From Methanobacteriota archaeon (lineage in GTDB: Archaea; Thermoplasmatota; Poseidoniia; Poseidoniales; Thalassarchaeaceae), in assembly GCA_016845365.1 (NCBI GenBank), contig JAERST010000013.1:62001-126000 (forward strand): a DNA stretch of 64,000 nt. Reading direction: 5' to 3'. The translations under genes were made by a program, and so were the position numbers. The notes beneath the pieces were generated by a model, which made no database searches, was not told the DNA's origin, and worked only from the letters and a program-made list of their open reading frames with translations. The first letter of the stretch is position 1, and each line of letters starts with the position of its first letter. Positions 39,240 through 48,217 of the stretch are shown piece after piece.

Positions 39240-42200
39240 ATGCAGACGCGAACAGAGGATGAAACGGTCGCTGACGTTGGAGAGGCTGAGAAGGGCCTAG
39301 TCATCGAACGCCGCTTTACTTCTGCAGGCGCTGACCCCTTCGATGCGTTCGACTGGATCGAGATGAATGTCGAGATTCGAAACCCCGACGGAAGCCTCGC
39401 GCATGAGATCGAAGGGGCTCGCCTTCCTTCGGGATTCGCAGGAGTTCCCGGAAAGGTCTGCGCTCAGAAATACCTCAGAAAAGCCGGCGTACCAGCCGTT
39501 CTGCGCAAGGTGGCAGAAGATGGTGTGCCGGTTTGGCTGCAACGCAGTGAGCCTGACCACGAGAAGTTGCAGACTCTTGCGGCCGAGGAGAGATTCGTTG
39601 GAGAGACCGATGGCCGCGAATTATTCCGCCGCCTCGCTGGGACCTGGACTTACTGGGGCTGGAATTACGGTTACTTCGCCAGCGAGGCCGATGCTCGAGC
39701 TTACTACGATGAGATGTGCTATCTCATCGCAAGCCAGCGCTCGGCCCCGAATAGCCCACAGTGGTTCAATACCGGACTAAATTGGGCCTATGGAATTGAG
39801 GGTCCTGCCCAAGGTCACCACTATGTTGACGGTACGACGGGTGAGTTGAGACTCTCAGAAGATGCCTACACTCACCCGCAGCCTCACGCCTGCTTCATCC
39901 AATCCGTCTCAGACTCGCTAGTCGGTGGTACCGAGTCGATTATGGGGCTTTGGAACCGTGAGGCTTTGCTCTTCAAGTACGGTTCTGGGACCGGCTCCAA
40001 TTTCTCTCGAATTCGTGGAGCCGGCGAGCCGCTCTCCGGAGGCGGCTCGTCCAGCGGCCTCCTGTCATTCCTGAAGATTGGAGACCGCGCCGCGGGAGCG
40101 ATAAAGTCGGGCGGAACTACTCGCCGCGCCGCCAAGATGGTCACCCTCGACCTCGACCATCCTGACATCGAGGAATACATCGATTGGAAGCTCTCCGAGG
40201 AAGAGAAGGTCTCTGCCCTCGTCATCGGCTCAAGCATACTGCAGAAGCACGCCGACTCGATCATGTCAGCAATCTGGGCTCACGACGAGGACGACTCGCG
40301 CCTAGATCCAGCTGCCAACGGCGCGCTGAAGATGGCGATGGTCAAGGCTGTGCGAGACAGCGTTCCTCAGCCTCACATCAAGCGAATTCTAGACCTCGCC
40401 GGCCAAGGCTGGAAGCAGATGACTTTCGAGAAGTTCGACACCGATTGGCAGGGCGAGGGATACAATACAGTCTCAGGTCAAAATTCCAACAACTCAGTGC
40501 GTGTTCCAAACTCATTCATGGACGCACTGCGCGAAAATGGAGAGTGGAATCTCTACCATCGAACCGAGTTGGAGCGAGCGGCCGAGGCCGGCCGCGAGCC
40601 GGCGCCAAGCCGCTCGATGCCTGCAAACGAACTCTGGGACAAAATCGCCTACACAGCATGGGCGTGCGCTGACCCGGGAGTGCAGTTTGACACGACCATC
40701 AACGAGTGGCACACCTGTCCGGAGGGTGGGCGAATCAACGGTTCAAACCCGTGCAGTGAGTACATGTTCCTCGACGATACCGCTTGCAATCTCGCGAGCA
40801 TTAACCTGCTTCACTACTACGATAAGAGCACTCAAACCTTCGACGTGGAAGACTTCCGTCACTCGGTCAGATTGTGGACTGCAACCCTCGAAATCAGCGT
40901 TCTGATGGCTCAATTCCCCTCCGCGGAAATCGCTCGCAAGTCCTACGAATACCGCACCCTGGGCCTTGGCTACTGCAACCTCGGCTCGCTCTTGATGCAC
41001 ATGGGAATTCCATATGATGATGAGCGCGGATACGCGATTTGCGGCGCTCTAACATCGGTGATGTGTGGAGAATCCTACGCGACGAGCGCCGAGATGGCAT
41101 CCGTACTCGGTCCATTCCCGAATTATTCCGACAATGCCGACCACATGCTGCGCGTGATGAGAAATCACCGCCGCGCCGCATACGATGCTCCAGCTGAGGA
41201 ATATGAGGGTTTGACCGTCGCTCCGATGGGAATCAATTCCAAGAAATGCCCGAAGGATTTGCTCGAAGCTGCTCGCGCTGCTTGGGATCGCGCTCTGCGC
41301 GAGGGCGAAGAGCACGGATTCCGTAATGCTCAGACTACTGTTATCGCGCCCACGGGTACAATCGGATTGGTAATGGGCGCGGATACCACTGGTGTCGAGC
41401 CGCAATTCTCTCTTGTTCAATACAAGCAATTGGCTGGTGGCGGCTCGCTACGAATCATCAATCACGGAGTTCCAAACGCCCTCAGGCGATTGGGATACTC
41501 CGACAAGGAGACCGAAGCGATCCAGGAATACATCATGGGAACTGCATCGCTTCGCAATTGCCCGACGGTCTCTTCCAAGGCGCTCAAGGCGGCTGGATTC
41601 AGCGCGGCCAAAATCAAGACCGTCGAAGCCAGCTTCCCAGATGTTTTCGACTTACGTTCAGCCTTCGCGCCTTCGATTCTTGGCGAGGAGTTCTGCACTG
41701 AAACACTCGGCATGACGAAGGCGCAATTCGAGGACCCGTTCTATGACACTCTCGGCCGCCTCGGGTTCTCGTCAACAGAGATTGACCAAGCCAATGACCA
41801 CGTATTCGGTTACGGTACAATCGAGGGCGCGCCCGGATTGAAGAACGAGCACCTCGCCGTCTTTGATTGTGCAACGCCTTGCGGAAAGTACGGCGAGCGC
41901 TCAATCGATTGGAAGGCTCACGTCTTGATGATGGCAGCCGCTCAACCATTCATCTCTGGTGCAATTTCAAAGACGATCAATATGCCAGCGGATGCAACGA
42001 TCGAAGAAATTCGCGCGGCTTACGAATTGAGTCATGAGACGATGAACAAAGCATGCGCGGTCTATCGTGACGGTTCCAAACTCTCGCAGCCGTTGATGAA
42101 CCAACTCGTCGATTCGACGATCCTCTCCGACGAGGAGGAAGAGAACGAGGCGGTCACCGTCGTCCACAAGATGGTCGAGGAAACTGCTGCAGCCCTACCG

Positions 42201-42890
42201 ATTCCAGCTCCGGCAGCGACTGTGATTGCAGAACAATTCGTCCACAATTACATCGCCACGCGCTGCCCACTGCCTGATGTTCGCTCGTCGAGTACGATGA
42301 AGGCGCGCGTTGGCGGCCACACCGTTTACCTGTCTTCGAGCACTTACGATGATGGTCGACTCGGCGAGATTATGATCACCACTTCCAAGGAAGGAGCCGC
42401 TTGGAGATCTTTGCTGAACCAATTCGCTATCGCCGTGTCAATCGGCTTGCAGTACGGCGTTCCTCTGGATGCTTTCGTGAAGTCATTCACCTTCCAGAAG
42501 TTCGACCCAAGCGGTATGGTAAGCGGCGGAAGTGGTCGAGTCAAGATGTCGACTTCCATCGTCGATTACATCTTCCGCGAGCTCGCCATTCAGTATCTCG
42601 AGCGCGACGACCTCGCTCACGTGTCGGCCGAAGACATGGAGACGACCTCGATCAGCCGGCCCGAACAGACTGAGGATGGAGTCGTTCGAGTCCAAGGTGA
42701 GAAGCGCAATATCCAACCAACTCTCAACGCTTACACACCCGTCGAAGACGATGAAGCTCGCATCCGCCGAATGGCTCGCGAGCGTGGATTCACCGGAGAT
42801 ATCTGTGATGATTGTGGCGGCAGCCAGATGGTTCGCAACGGAACCTGTCTGAAGTGCAATGCTTGCGGTGCGACCACCGGCTGTTCCTGA
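39240..42890 (+). CDS. nrdJ: Adenosylcobalamin-dependent (class II) ribonucleotide reductase
   Basis: A 1216-residue class II reductase that makes deoxyribonucleotides using a B12 radical. Core motifs include APNSPQWFNTGLNWAYG, KYGSGTGSNFSRIRG, NPCSEYMFLDDTACNLASINL split by the active-site Cys region, and APTGTIGLVMG. The C-terminus carries cysteine pairs CDDCGG and CLKCNACGATTGCS, which relay electrons from thioredoxin and resemble a zinc ribbon. Length and the extra region after 830 match the large NrdJ subgroup. ATG 39240 is chosen; the in-frame GTG at 39231 is possible. It is unaffected by oxygen, useful in surface water. Adenosylcobalamin could come through the PduO-type enzyme at 20.3 kb. 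Confidence 0.96.
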   Translation: MQTRTEDETVADVGEAEKGLVIERRFTSAGADPFDAFDWIEMNVEIRNPDGSLAHEIEGARLPSGFAGVPGKVCAQKYLRKAGVPAVLRKVAEDGVPVWLQRSEPDHEKLQTLAAEERFVGETDGRELFRRLAGTWTYWGWNYGYFASEADARAYYDEMCYLIASQRSAPNSPQWFNTGLNWAYGIEGPAQGHHYVDGTTGELRLSEDAYTHPQPHACFIQSVSDSLVGGTESIMGLWNREALLFKYGSGTGSNFSRIRGAGEPLSGGGSSSGLLSFLKIGDRAAGAIKSGGTTRRAAKMVTLDLDHPDIEEYIDWKLSEEEKVSALVIGSSILQKHADSIMSAIWAHDEDDSRLDPAANGALKMAMVKAVRDSVPQPHIKRILDLAGQGWKQMTFEKFDTDWQGEGYNTVSGQNSNNSVRVPNSFMDALRENGEWNLYHRTELERAAEAGREPAPSRSMPANELWDKIAYTAWACADPGVQFDTTINEWHTCPEGGRINGSNPCSEYMFLDDTACNLASINLLHYYDKSTQTFDVEDFRHSVRLWTATLEISVLMAQFPSAEIARKSYEYRTLGLGYCNLGSLLMHMGIPYDDERGYAICGALTSVMCGESYATSAEMASVLGPFPNYSDNADHMLRVMRNHRRAAYDAPAEEYEGLTVAPMGINSKKCPKDLLEAARAAWDRALREGEEHGFRNAQTTVIAPTGTIGLVMGADTTGVEPQFSLVQYKQLAGGGSLRIINHGVPNALRRLGYSDKETEAIQEYIMGTASLRNCPTVSSKALKAAGFSAAKIKTVEASFPDVFDLRSAFAPSILGEEFCTETLGMTKAQFEDPFYDTLGRLGFSSTEIDQANDHVFGYGTIEGAPGLKNEHLAVFDCATPCGKYGERSIDWKAHVLMMAAAQPFISGAISKTINMPADATIEEIRAAYELSHETMNKACAVYRDGSKLSQPLMNQLVDSTILSDEEEENEAVTVVHKMVEETAAALPIPAPAATVIAEQFVHNYIATRCPLPDVRSSSTMKARVGGHTVYLSSSTYDDGRLGEIMITTSKEGAAWRSLLNQFAIAVSIGLQYGVPLDAFVKSFTFQKFDPSGMVSGGSGRVKMSTSIVDYIFRELAIQYLERDDLAHVSAEDMETTSISRPEQTEDGVVRVQGEKRNIQPTLNAYTPVEDDEARIRRMARERGFTGDICDDCGGSQMVRNGTCLKCNACGATTGCS

Positions 42891-42937
42891 TTTTCAGCGA
42901 ATTCTCTCGCATAGAAAGTCGGACGGCCCGCCAACGC

Positions 42938-44272
42938 TCACCTGAGTAGTGCGAGAGATTCCGGGCTGCGCATCTCAATCCAGCGAAGTAATTCACCATG
43001 GGCTGCAGAGTCACTCTGGGCAATACCCGAACAGGTCTCGACAAAGGCTTGAGGGGCGACGGCAGCCTGCTCGACAATGAGATTCCCTATGCGAGAACGC
43101 CCCACTGAGGATGAGGCGAGCCAGGCTGAAGTCAGCATTGAATGTGGGTCGCTTGGATTTGCAGAGAGGTGGTCGCGCAGCCCAGATTCGACAAGGCGTT
43201 GGACTGCGCGTTCATTGCCGCCAGCCAAGATTTTTAGTGAGCGCGGCACAAATTCTTCCTCCGAAAGTCGAGCCAGTCCGCCGACGAAGGTTGCGGTGAG
43301 AATCACCACGGAAAAGTCCTCGTCAAGCAGAAGGCGATCAGCGATAGTCAGCGCTAACTCCCCTTCCTGCGCGTGGATTCGTGAGAGTGACTCGGCCACG
43401 GTTCTGCGAGCGGAAGAGGAACGGTGGTCAGCGGAAGCAACCAAGATATCCCGGGCTTCATCGGGCGAGTGAGAGAGCATCTGCAATCCTGCCCGAACGA
43501 AAGGATTGCACGCCTCACCCTCAGCCTGTACCAATCCATCGAGGACGCGTGTGGCAACGTCGAGGGTTGGACAGAGACGAAGTGAAACCGAGAGGTTCTC
43601 TAGCCAGTAAGGCAAGACTCCGGCTGCTGATTCGGCACGCATCGATAAGGTGTCGAGAATGCTCGTAGCTGCCATCGCGCCGGCCGGATGCGGAGGGAGC
43701 GGTTCAGCGGTTGTTCGTTGCTCCGACCAAGCCAATTGATGCCGCCCAGAGACATTTGAGTACGGCAAATTCCCAGGCGTCACCGCGTAGGCAATCGCCT
43801 CGAGCAGGTAGTAACAATCCTCACGGGCAACCTGAGAACCTCCCAAAGCAAGGCCTTGAACAAGAGCCGCGCCGAGATACCAACGGTCGGTATCGGGCGA
43901 GAATTCGTCAAGCGCGACCGCAAGCCAATCTCGCGCCTGTAAAACCAATACTCGCTCGGCTAATTCAGCAGCATTCGATTCCATCCAATTCGATTCGGCC
44001 TCTTCCGGGTCGATTGCCCGCTTCGCGTGGTCCGGAAGGTGCTCATCGGTAATTTCGCTCAAGCGCAAATTGAATCCCTGTCGATCGATTGCGAAGATCC
44101 CTGCCGCCTGCCGAACCAGAGAATCTGCATCGATGGGCGGAATCGCAGGAAAATCGGGAAGTTCGAGCGGCGGATTAGGAAGCGGTGCAATCTCAAACGC
44201 TTCGCGCACAGCACGCTTCAGCCGCTCATCGGTCAACTGCCAAACCAAGGCACTGCCTTCGCGTCTGGCCAT
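42938..44272 (-). CDS. Hypothetical HEAT-like protein coupled to TFB
   Basis: A 444-residue, mainly helical protein without an evident family. Repeated helical pairs from about residue 120 onward (YYLLEAIAYAV, AATSILDTL, DVATRVLDGL, FVRAGLQMLS, ARRTVAESLSRI, VVILTATFVGGLARL) suggest a HEAT-type solenoid. There are no membrane segments and no catalytic motifs. It is directly downstream of TFB; in-frame TTG 44290 overlaps the TFB stop and GTG 44281 follows, but ATG 44272 is the first normal start. The close linkage suggests a link to transcription, which is inference. The gene converges with the reductase gene. Confidence 0.75.
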   Translation of the reverse strand: MARREGSALVWQLTDERLKRAVREAFEIAPLPNPPLELPDFPAIPPIDADSLVRQAAGIFAIDRQGFNLRLSEITDEHLPDHAKRAIDPEEAESNWMESNAAELAERVLVLQARDWLAVALDEFSPDTDRWYLGAALVQGLALGGSQVAREDCYYLLEAIAYAVTPGNLPYSNVSGRHQLAWSEQRTTAEPLPPHPAGAMAATSILDTLSMRAESAAGVLPYWLENLSVSLRLCPTLDVATRVLDGLVQAEGEACNPFVRAGLQMLSHSPDEARDILVASADHRSSSARRTVAESLSRIHAQEGELALTIADRLLLDEDFSVVILTATFVGGLARLSEEEFVPRSLKILAGGNERAVQRLVESGLRDHLSANPSDPHSMLTSAWLASSSVGRSRIGNLIVEQAAVAPQAFVETCSGIAQSDSAAHGELLRWIEMRSPESLALLR

Positions 44273-44286
44273 CCGGGCCACCCGAC

Positions 44287-45213
44287 TCAAATCTCGAGTT
44301 CGATATTCAGGTTCTGGATGAGTTCCTTGTACCTGTTTCGAATAGTAACCTCAGTCACTCCAGCGACCTCGGCAACCTCGCGCTGAGTTCGGCGCTTGCC
44401 ACACAGAACCGATGCGATGTAGATGATTGAAGCGGCGATTCCAGTAGGACCTCGTCCACTGGTCAATTCCTTCTCCTGAGCCTTGGCGATGAGTTCGTAC
44501 GCCTTCGCCTGAACCTCGGCGTCGAGGTCGAGGCCCGAGCAGAATCGAGGAATGTAATCCTCGGGCTTGGTTGGTGGAATCTTCATCTTCAATTCGCGCA
44601 CCATGAATCGGTAAGTTCGGCCGATTTCCTTTCGGCCAGTTCGGCTAGCCTCGCCGATCTCATCGAGTGTGCGCGGATTGTTGCACTGGCGGCAAGCTGC
44701 ATAGAGGGAAGCAGCCGCCACACCTTCGATTGAACGACCGCGGATGAGTCTCTTCTCAACCGCTTTCTTGTAGTTGACAGCCGCCGTCTCGCGGATGCTC
44801 TTCGGCAAGTCGAGGCGGCTGGCCATGCGATCCAACTCAGCTAGTGCCATGGCCAAATTGCGCTCGGTTGCATTGCTCACACGCGAGCGCTTCTGCCACT
44901 TCCTCATTCGATAGAATTGAGAGCGGTAGCGGGAGGAGATGGTCTTACCAGAGTAATCCTTGTTCTGCCAATCGATATCTGTCGACAGACCCTTGTCGTG
45001 CAGCATGACGGTCATCGGAGCACCGGTTCGCGCACGCTGGTCGCCCTGCTCTGGGCTGAAAACGCGCCACTCGGCTCCTTGGTCGATGACCTTGTCTTCG
45101 AGAACGAGTCCGCAATCATCGCAGACGACCTCTCCTCGAGTCTCGTCTCGGTTCAAATTTCTCGAACCGCATTCGCTGCATTTCACTATGTCTTCAACCA
45201 GATACTCTGACAT
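44287..45213 (-). CDS. tfb: Transcription initiation factor B (TFB)
   Basis: A 308-residue archaeal TFIIB homologue that bridges TBP and RNA polymerase. The N-terminal zinc ribbon (CSECGS...CDDCG) is followed by the B-finger/reader region with [11 protein letters not shown], then two cyclin-fold repeats (about 120-205 and 215-305) with [16 protein letters not shown] and [16 protein letters not shown]. The second repeat ends in the recognition helix [16 protein letters not shown], which reads the BRE. ATG 45213 has an AGGGGGTG ribosome-binding site and a TATA box about 55 bases upstream. Whether other TFB paralogues exist cannot be judged. Confidence 0.98.
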   Translation of the reverse strand: MSEYLVEDIVKCSECGSRNLNRDETRGEVVCDDCGLVLEDKVIDQGAEWRVFSPEQGDQRARTGAPMTVMLHDKGLSTDIDWQNKDYSGKTISSRYRSQFYRMRKWQKRSRVSNATERNLAMALAELDRMASRLDLPKSIRETAAVNYKKAVEKRLIRGRSIEGVAAASLYAACRQCNNPRTLDEIGEASRTGRKEIGRTYRFMVRELKMKIPPTKPEDYIPRFCSGLDLDAEVQAKAYELIAKAQEKELTSGRGPTGIAASIIYIASVLCGKRRTQREVAEVAGVTEVTIRNRYKELIQNLNIELEI

Positions 45214-45265
45214 CCCCTCGCACCCCCTTTCAGACAGAAAGGTAAAATATTCGCAATGGACTTCC

Positions 45266-45273
45266 TATTTAAA
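45266..45273. promoter_or_regulatory. TATA box, probably for tfb (symmetrical)
   Basis: TATTTAAA reads as TTTAAATA on the minus strand, about 55 bases before the tfb start, which allows a short leader containing AGGGGGTG. A second AT run (AATATTTTACC, near 45241-45251) lies at the expected start of transcription. The same palindromic box faces the aconitase-like gene on the plus strand, but is 115 bases from its start. Confidence 0.5.
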
Positions 45274-45386
45274 CCTTAGAGGTTGCAGAAATCCTCTTGC
45301 AAATGATGCTCTGCGAGCCTGTGTCGGGCTTTACGAACGGTGAAATAGCAACGGACCTTGGCGAGCACTGTCTGTGAGGTGCTGAT

Positions 45387-47375
45387 GTGGAGTCATGGCC
45401 GCCATCTGAAGTCGCTTTGACTCCCGGAAAGAGGGTGCTTTTCCTCACCAAAGACCTCGAGTTGATTCGCGCGCAATTGTATGATGGGCTCGACCTGAGA
45501 ATGGAGGATTTGTCGGTCGATGACTTGCTTGACGACATCAATACTGATGTGATGACTCCCGCTTGGGTTTGCTTCGACCACGATCCCGCTATCCTCGCCG
45601 AAAACGGCTACGCCGGACTGCTCCACGAAGGGCGTCGGGTCTTCGAAGAACGGGCTTTGATTGACGGTGGCTTTGAGGTGATTGTTAGCGGCCACCGAAA
45701 GGGGACTGGAAGTAGCCGCGAGACGGCTGCTCAATGTGAGCGATGGTCGGGTATTCGCATCGTCATCGCGGCTTCCTTTGCGCCCATCCACGAGCGAAAT
45801 AACATCAATCTCGGCCAGTTGATGGGCGACCATTCGATGCTCGAGCGGCTGCAGGCTGGTGAGAGCATCGACCTTGGGGAGTTCACTGGTAAGTACGACC
45901 CTGTCACTCAATTGATTATCGAGAATGGGGGGATTTTTCCATTCGCTAAGAAGCTCAAATCGGGTGAGGTTGCCTTGCCGGTGGTTAGCACGGATGCCAT
46001 TCCAATGACGATGGCTGAGAAGATGATCTCCAACAAATTGCTTGGGCAGAATGGTTCGCGCGGTTATGTCAAGCCGGGTGATGCTGTGATCGCTCAGGTC
46101 GATGGCGGTTATTCACACGAGTTTACAACCGCGCAGGTTCACAACTTCTTGGCGGCGGAATACGGCGGGGATTACGCGCTGCCGAACCCGCCGAAATTTG
46201 CCGTCTTCGAGGACCATTTGCTATACGCGACTGGCGTCGCTCGATTCAGCAGATTCGCCGATAAAATCCAGACTTTGCGCGACCTGCAAGTCGCCTTCCA
46301 GCGCCACACCGGTGTGCGCGACTATTCAGCGGTTGACGGGGTTAGTCCGGGTATTTGCCATCAAGTCGCGCGCGAGGAATTCATCGATGTTGGCGATTTC
46401 ATTCAGGCCACAGACAGCCACACCTGCATGGGTGGGGCGAGCAATGCGCTAACCTACGGTGTCGGTTCAACCGAGTATGCCAACCTCGTCCACAACCAAT
46501 TCGCCTTCGTCAAGGTGCCCGAGAGCATTCGCTTCGAATTGGTCGGCAGTCTCGACCCCGGTTGCACTGCGAAGGATGTCATTTTGCACATCCTTTGGAA
46601 GTATGCTGCGCAGTCAGATACGCTCGACCGCTCGATGGAATTTGGTGGGCCGGGTTTGGCTTCGCTATCGATGGACGAGCGGGCGACGCTGTGTAATATG
46701 GCGACCGAGTGCTCGGCAAAAACCGGTATTTGTGAGCCGGATGATTTGACGGTTGAGTGGTTGCTTGAGCGTCGTGAAGATTTGACTGAAGATGAGGTTC
46801 GGGCAGCCTTCGTGCTGCCCGATGAAGAAGCTGTGTATCATGGCGGAGTTCACACCATCGACTTGTCTGCGATCCGTCCGATGGTGGCGCATCCGGGCGA
46901 CCCGGATGCTGGCATCCCATCCGACCCAACCAATGGAGCCTACATCGACGAATTGGGCGAAGTCCCAATCGATATCGCCTACGCAGGCTCCTGCACCGCA
47001 GGCAAGGACGATGATTTCGCTTACTACGCGATGGTTGCTGGTGCTGCACTCGACGCAGGCTTGACCGTCGCCGAGGGTGTAGATTGCTACATTCAATTTG
47101 GCTCAAAGGCAGTCAAGGATTTGTCGGCGCGCGAGGGCTGGACAGAGTTGTTTGAGCGCGCCGGAGTTCAGCTAATCGACCCCGGATGCGGAGCATGTAT
47201 CGGGGCCGGGCCGGGTGTATCTGAACTCGAAGAACAGGTCACAGTCTCTGCAATCAACCGCAATTTCCAGGGGCGTTCGGGCCCGGGGAAGTTGTATTTG
47301 GCAAGCCCATTGACGGTGATGGCGAGTGCGTTCACAGGCAAAATTACCTCTTGGCGCCCAGACCTGTTTGAGTGA
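45387..47375 (+). CDS. Aconitase-family hydratase with N-terminal swivel domain
   Basis: A 662-residue Fe-S hydro-lyase of the aconitase/isopropylmalate isomerase superfamily. Unusually, the swivel (LeuD-like) domain comes first: DDINTDVMTPAW, SGHRKGTGSSRETA (the substrate-binding GSSRE loop) and ASFAPIHERNNINLG fall in residues about 48-150. The catalytic domains follow, with the cluster Cys in ATDSHTCMGG (near 347) and CGAC in DPGCGACIGAG (near 600). Most aconitases put the swivel last; AcnB puts it before the catalytic part but after a HEAT domain missing here. The neighbouring TCA context makes aconitase the likeliest activity, but homoaconitase or isopropylmalate isomerase remain possible. 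The start may be further in (GTG or ATG), but 45387 fits. Confidence 0.85.
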   Translation: MESWPPSEVALTPGKRVLFLTKDLELIRAQLYDGLDLRMEDLSVDDLLDDINTDVMTPAWVCFDHDPAILAENGYAGLLHEGRRVFEERALIDGGFEVIVSGHRKGTGSSRETAAQCERWSGIRIVIAASFAPIHERNNINLGQLMGDHSMLERLQAGESIDLGEFTGKYDPVTQLIIENGGIFPFAKKLKSGEVALPVVSTDAIPMTMAEKMISNKLLGQNGSRGYVKPGDAVIAQVDGGYSHEFTTAQVHNFLAAEYGGDYALPNPPKFAVFEDHLLYATGVARFSRFADKIQTLRDLQVAFQRHTGVRDYSAVDGVSPGICHQVAREEFIDVGDFIQATDSHTCMGGASNALTYGVGSTEYANLVHNQFAFVKVPESIRFELVGSLDPGCTAKDVILHILWKYAAQSDTLDRSMEFGGPGLASLSMDERATLCNMATECSAKTGICEPDDLTVEWLLERREDLTEDEVRAAFVLPDEEAVYHGGVHTIDLSAIRPMVAHPGDPDAGIPSDPTNGAYIDELGEVPIDIAYAGSCTAGKDDDFAYYAMVAGAALDAGLTVAEGVDCYIQFGSKAVKDLSAREGWTELFERAGVQLIDPGCGACIGAGPGVSELEEQVTVSAINRNFQGRSGPGKLYLASPLTVMASAFTGKITSWRPDLFE

Positions 47376-47408
47376 AATCCTGATTTGCCCCGACGCCAAC
47401 GGCGGCGC

Positions 47409-48065
47409 ATGTCTGAGTACGAGGTTGCCAAGCACACGAAGGTACGGCGGATTCCTGAGCGCGGCCATTACGATGAGGAAACGGTTCACTCGATTATCGA
47501 CGCCGCGCTGATTTGTCATGTCGGATTCATTGAGGATGAGCGCCCGTTCGTGATTCCCTGCATTCACGGGCGCGAAGGTCGAACCCTCTACTTGCATGGA
47601 GCCAAAGCCAGCCGATTGATGGCGGAATCGGGTTCGGGCAAGCCGCTGTGCATCACTTTCACACATGTCGACGCGATAGTTCTCGCACGGTCGCTCTTCC
47701 ATTCCTCGATGAATTATCGCTCGGTCGTCGCCTTTGGTCAGGGGCGCGTGCTGGAAGGAGATGAGAAGATGCACGCGCTCGAAGTTGTCGCCGAGGGTTT
47801 GTGTCCGGGAAGATGGGATGGTGCGCGCGAGCCGACTGAGAAAGAAATGCGCGCGACTTCGGTTGTTGCAGTGGATATCGAACACGCTGGGGCGAAGATT
47901 CGTGACCACGGCGTTGGTGATGATGAAGAGGACCTCGATGGGCCGTGGTGGGCGGGGCTACTGCCGGTTGAGCGGCGAATTCTCGATGCGATTCCGAGCC
48001 CCGACTTGCGAATCGAGTCAACTCCGCCAGAGCACGTGCAGGCAAGGGTCGGAGACGTGCTCTGA
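47409..48065 (+). CDS. FMN-binding pyridoxamine 5'-phosphate oxidase-family protein (NimA-like)
   Basis: A 218-residue split-barrel flavoprotein. The strands HVGFIEDERPFVIPCIHG, TLYLHGAKASRLM, PLCITFTHVDAIVLARS and FHSSMNYRSVVAFGQG are characteristic of the subgroup that includes NimA-like nitroreductases and F420/FMN-dependent oxidases; the FMN-contacting His-Ser-Ser-x-Asn-Tyr-Arg is intact. The substrate is unknown. ATG 47409 is preferred to an earlier in-frame start at 47385, whose extra residues are merely basic. It follows the aconitase-like gene by 33 bases. Confidence 0.88.
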   Translation: MSEYEVAKHTKVRRIPERGHYDEETVHSIIDAALICHVGFIEDERPFVIPCIHGREGRTLYLHGAKASRLMAESGSGKPLCITFTHVDAIVLARSLFHSSMNYRSVVAFGQGRVLEGDEKMHALEVVAEGLCPGRWDGAREPTEKEMRATSVVAVDIEHAGAKIRDHGVGDDEEDLDGPWWAGLLPVERRILDAIPSPDLRIESTPPEHVQARVGDVL

Positions 48066-48217
48066 CATTCTCGCAAATGCAAATTCACTTTCACTTTCAG
48101 CGCGCGCGCCCTCTCTCTGTTCCACAGGGTTAAGTGATGCACGCGCTCGCACCACTTCGACCACAAGCAGGCCCCGTGTCATTCGGACTTTGGGAGGACC
48201 TGAAGGGGGTAGTCGCC

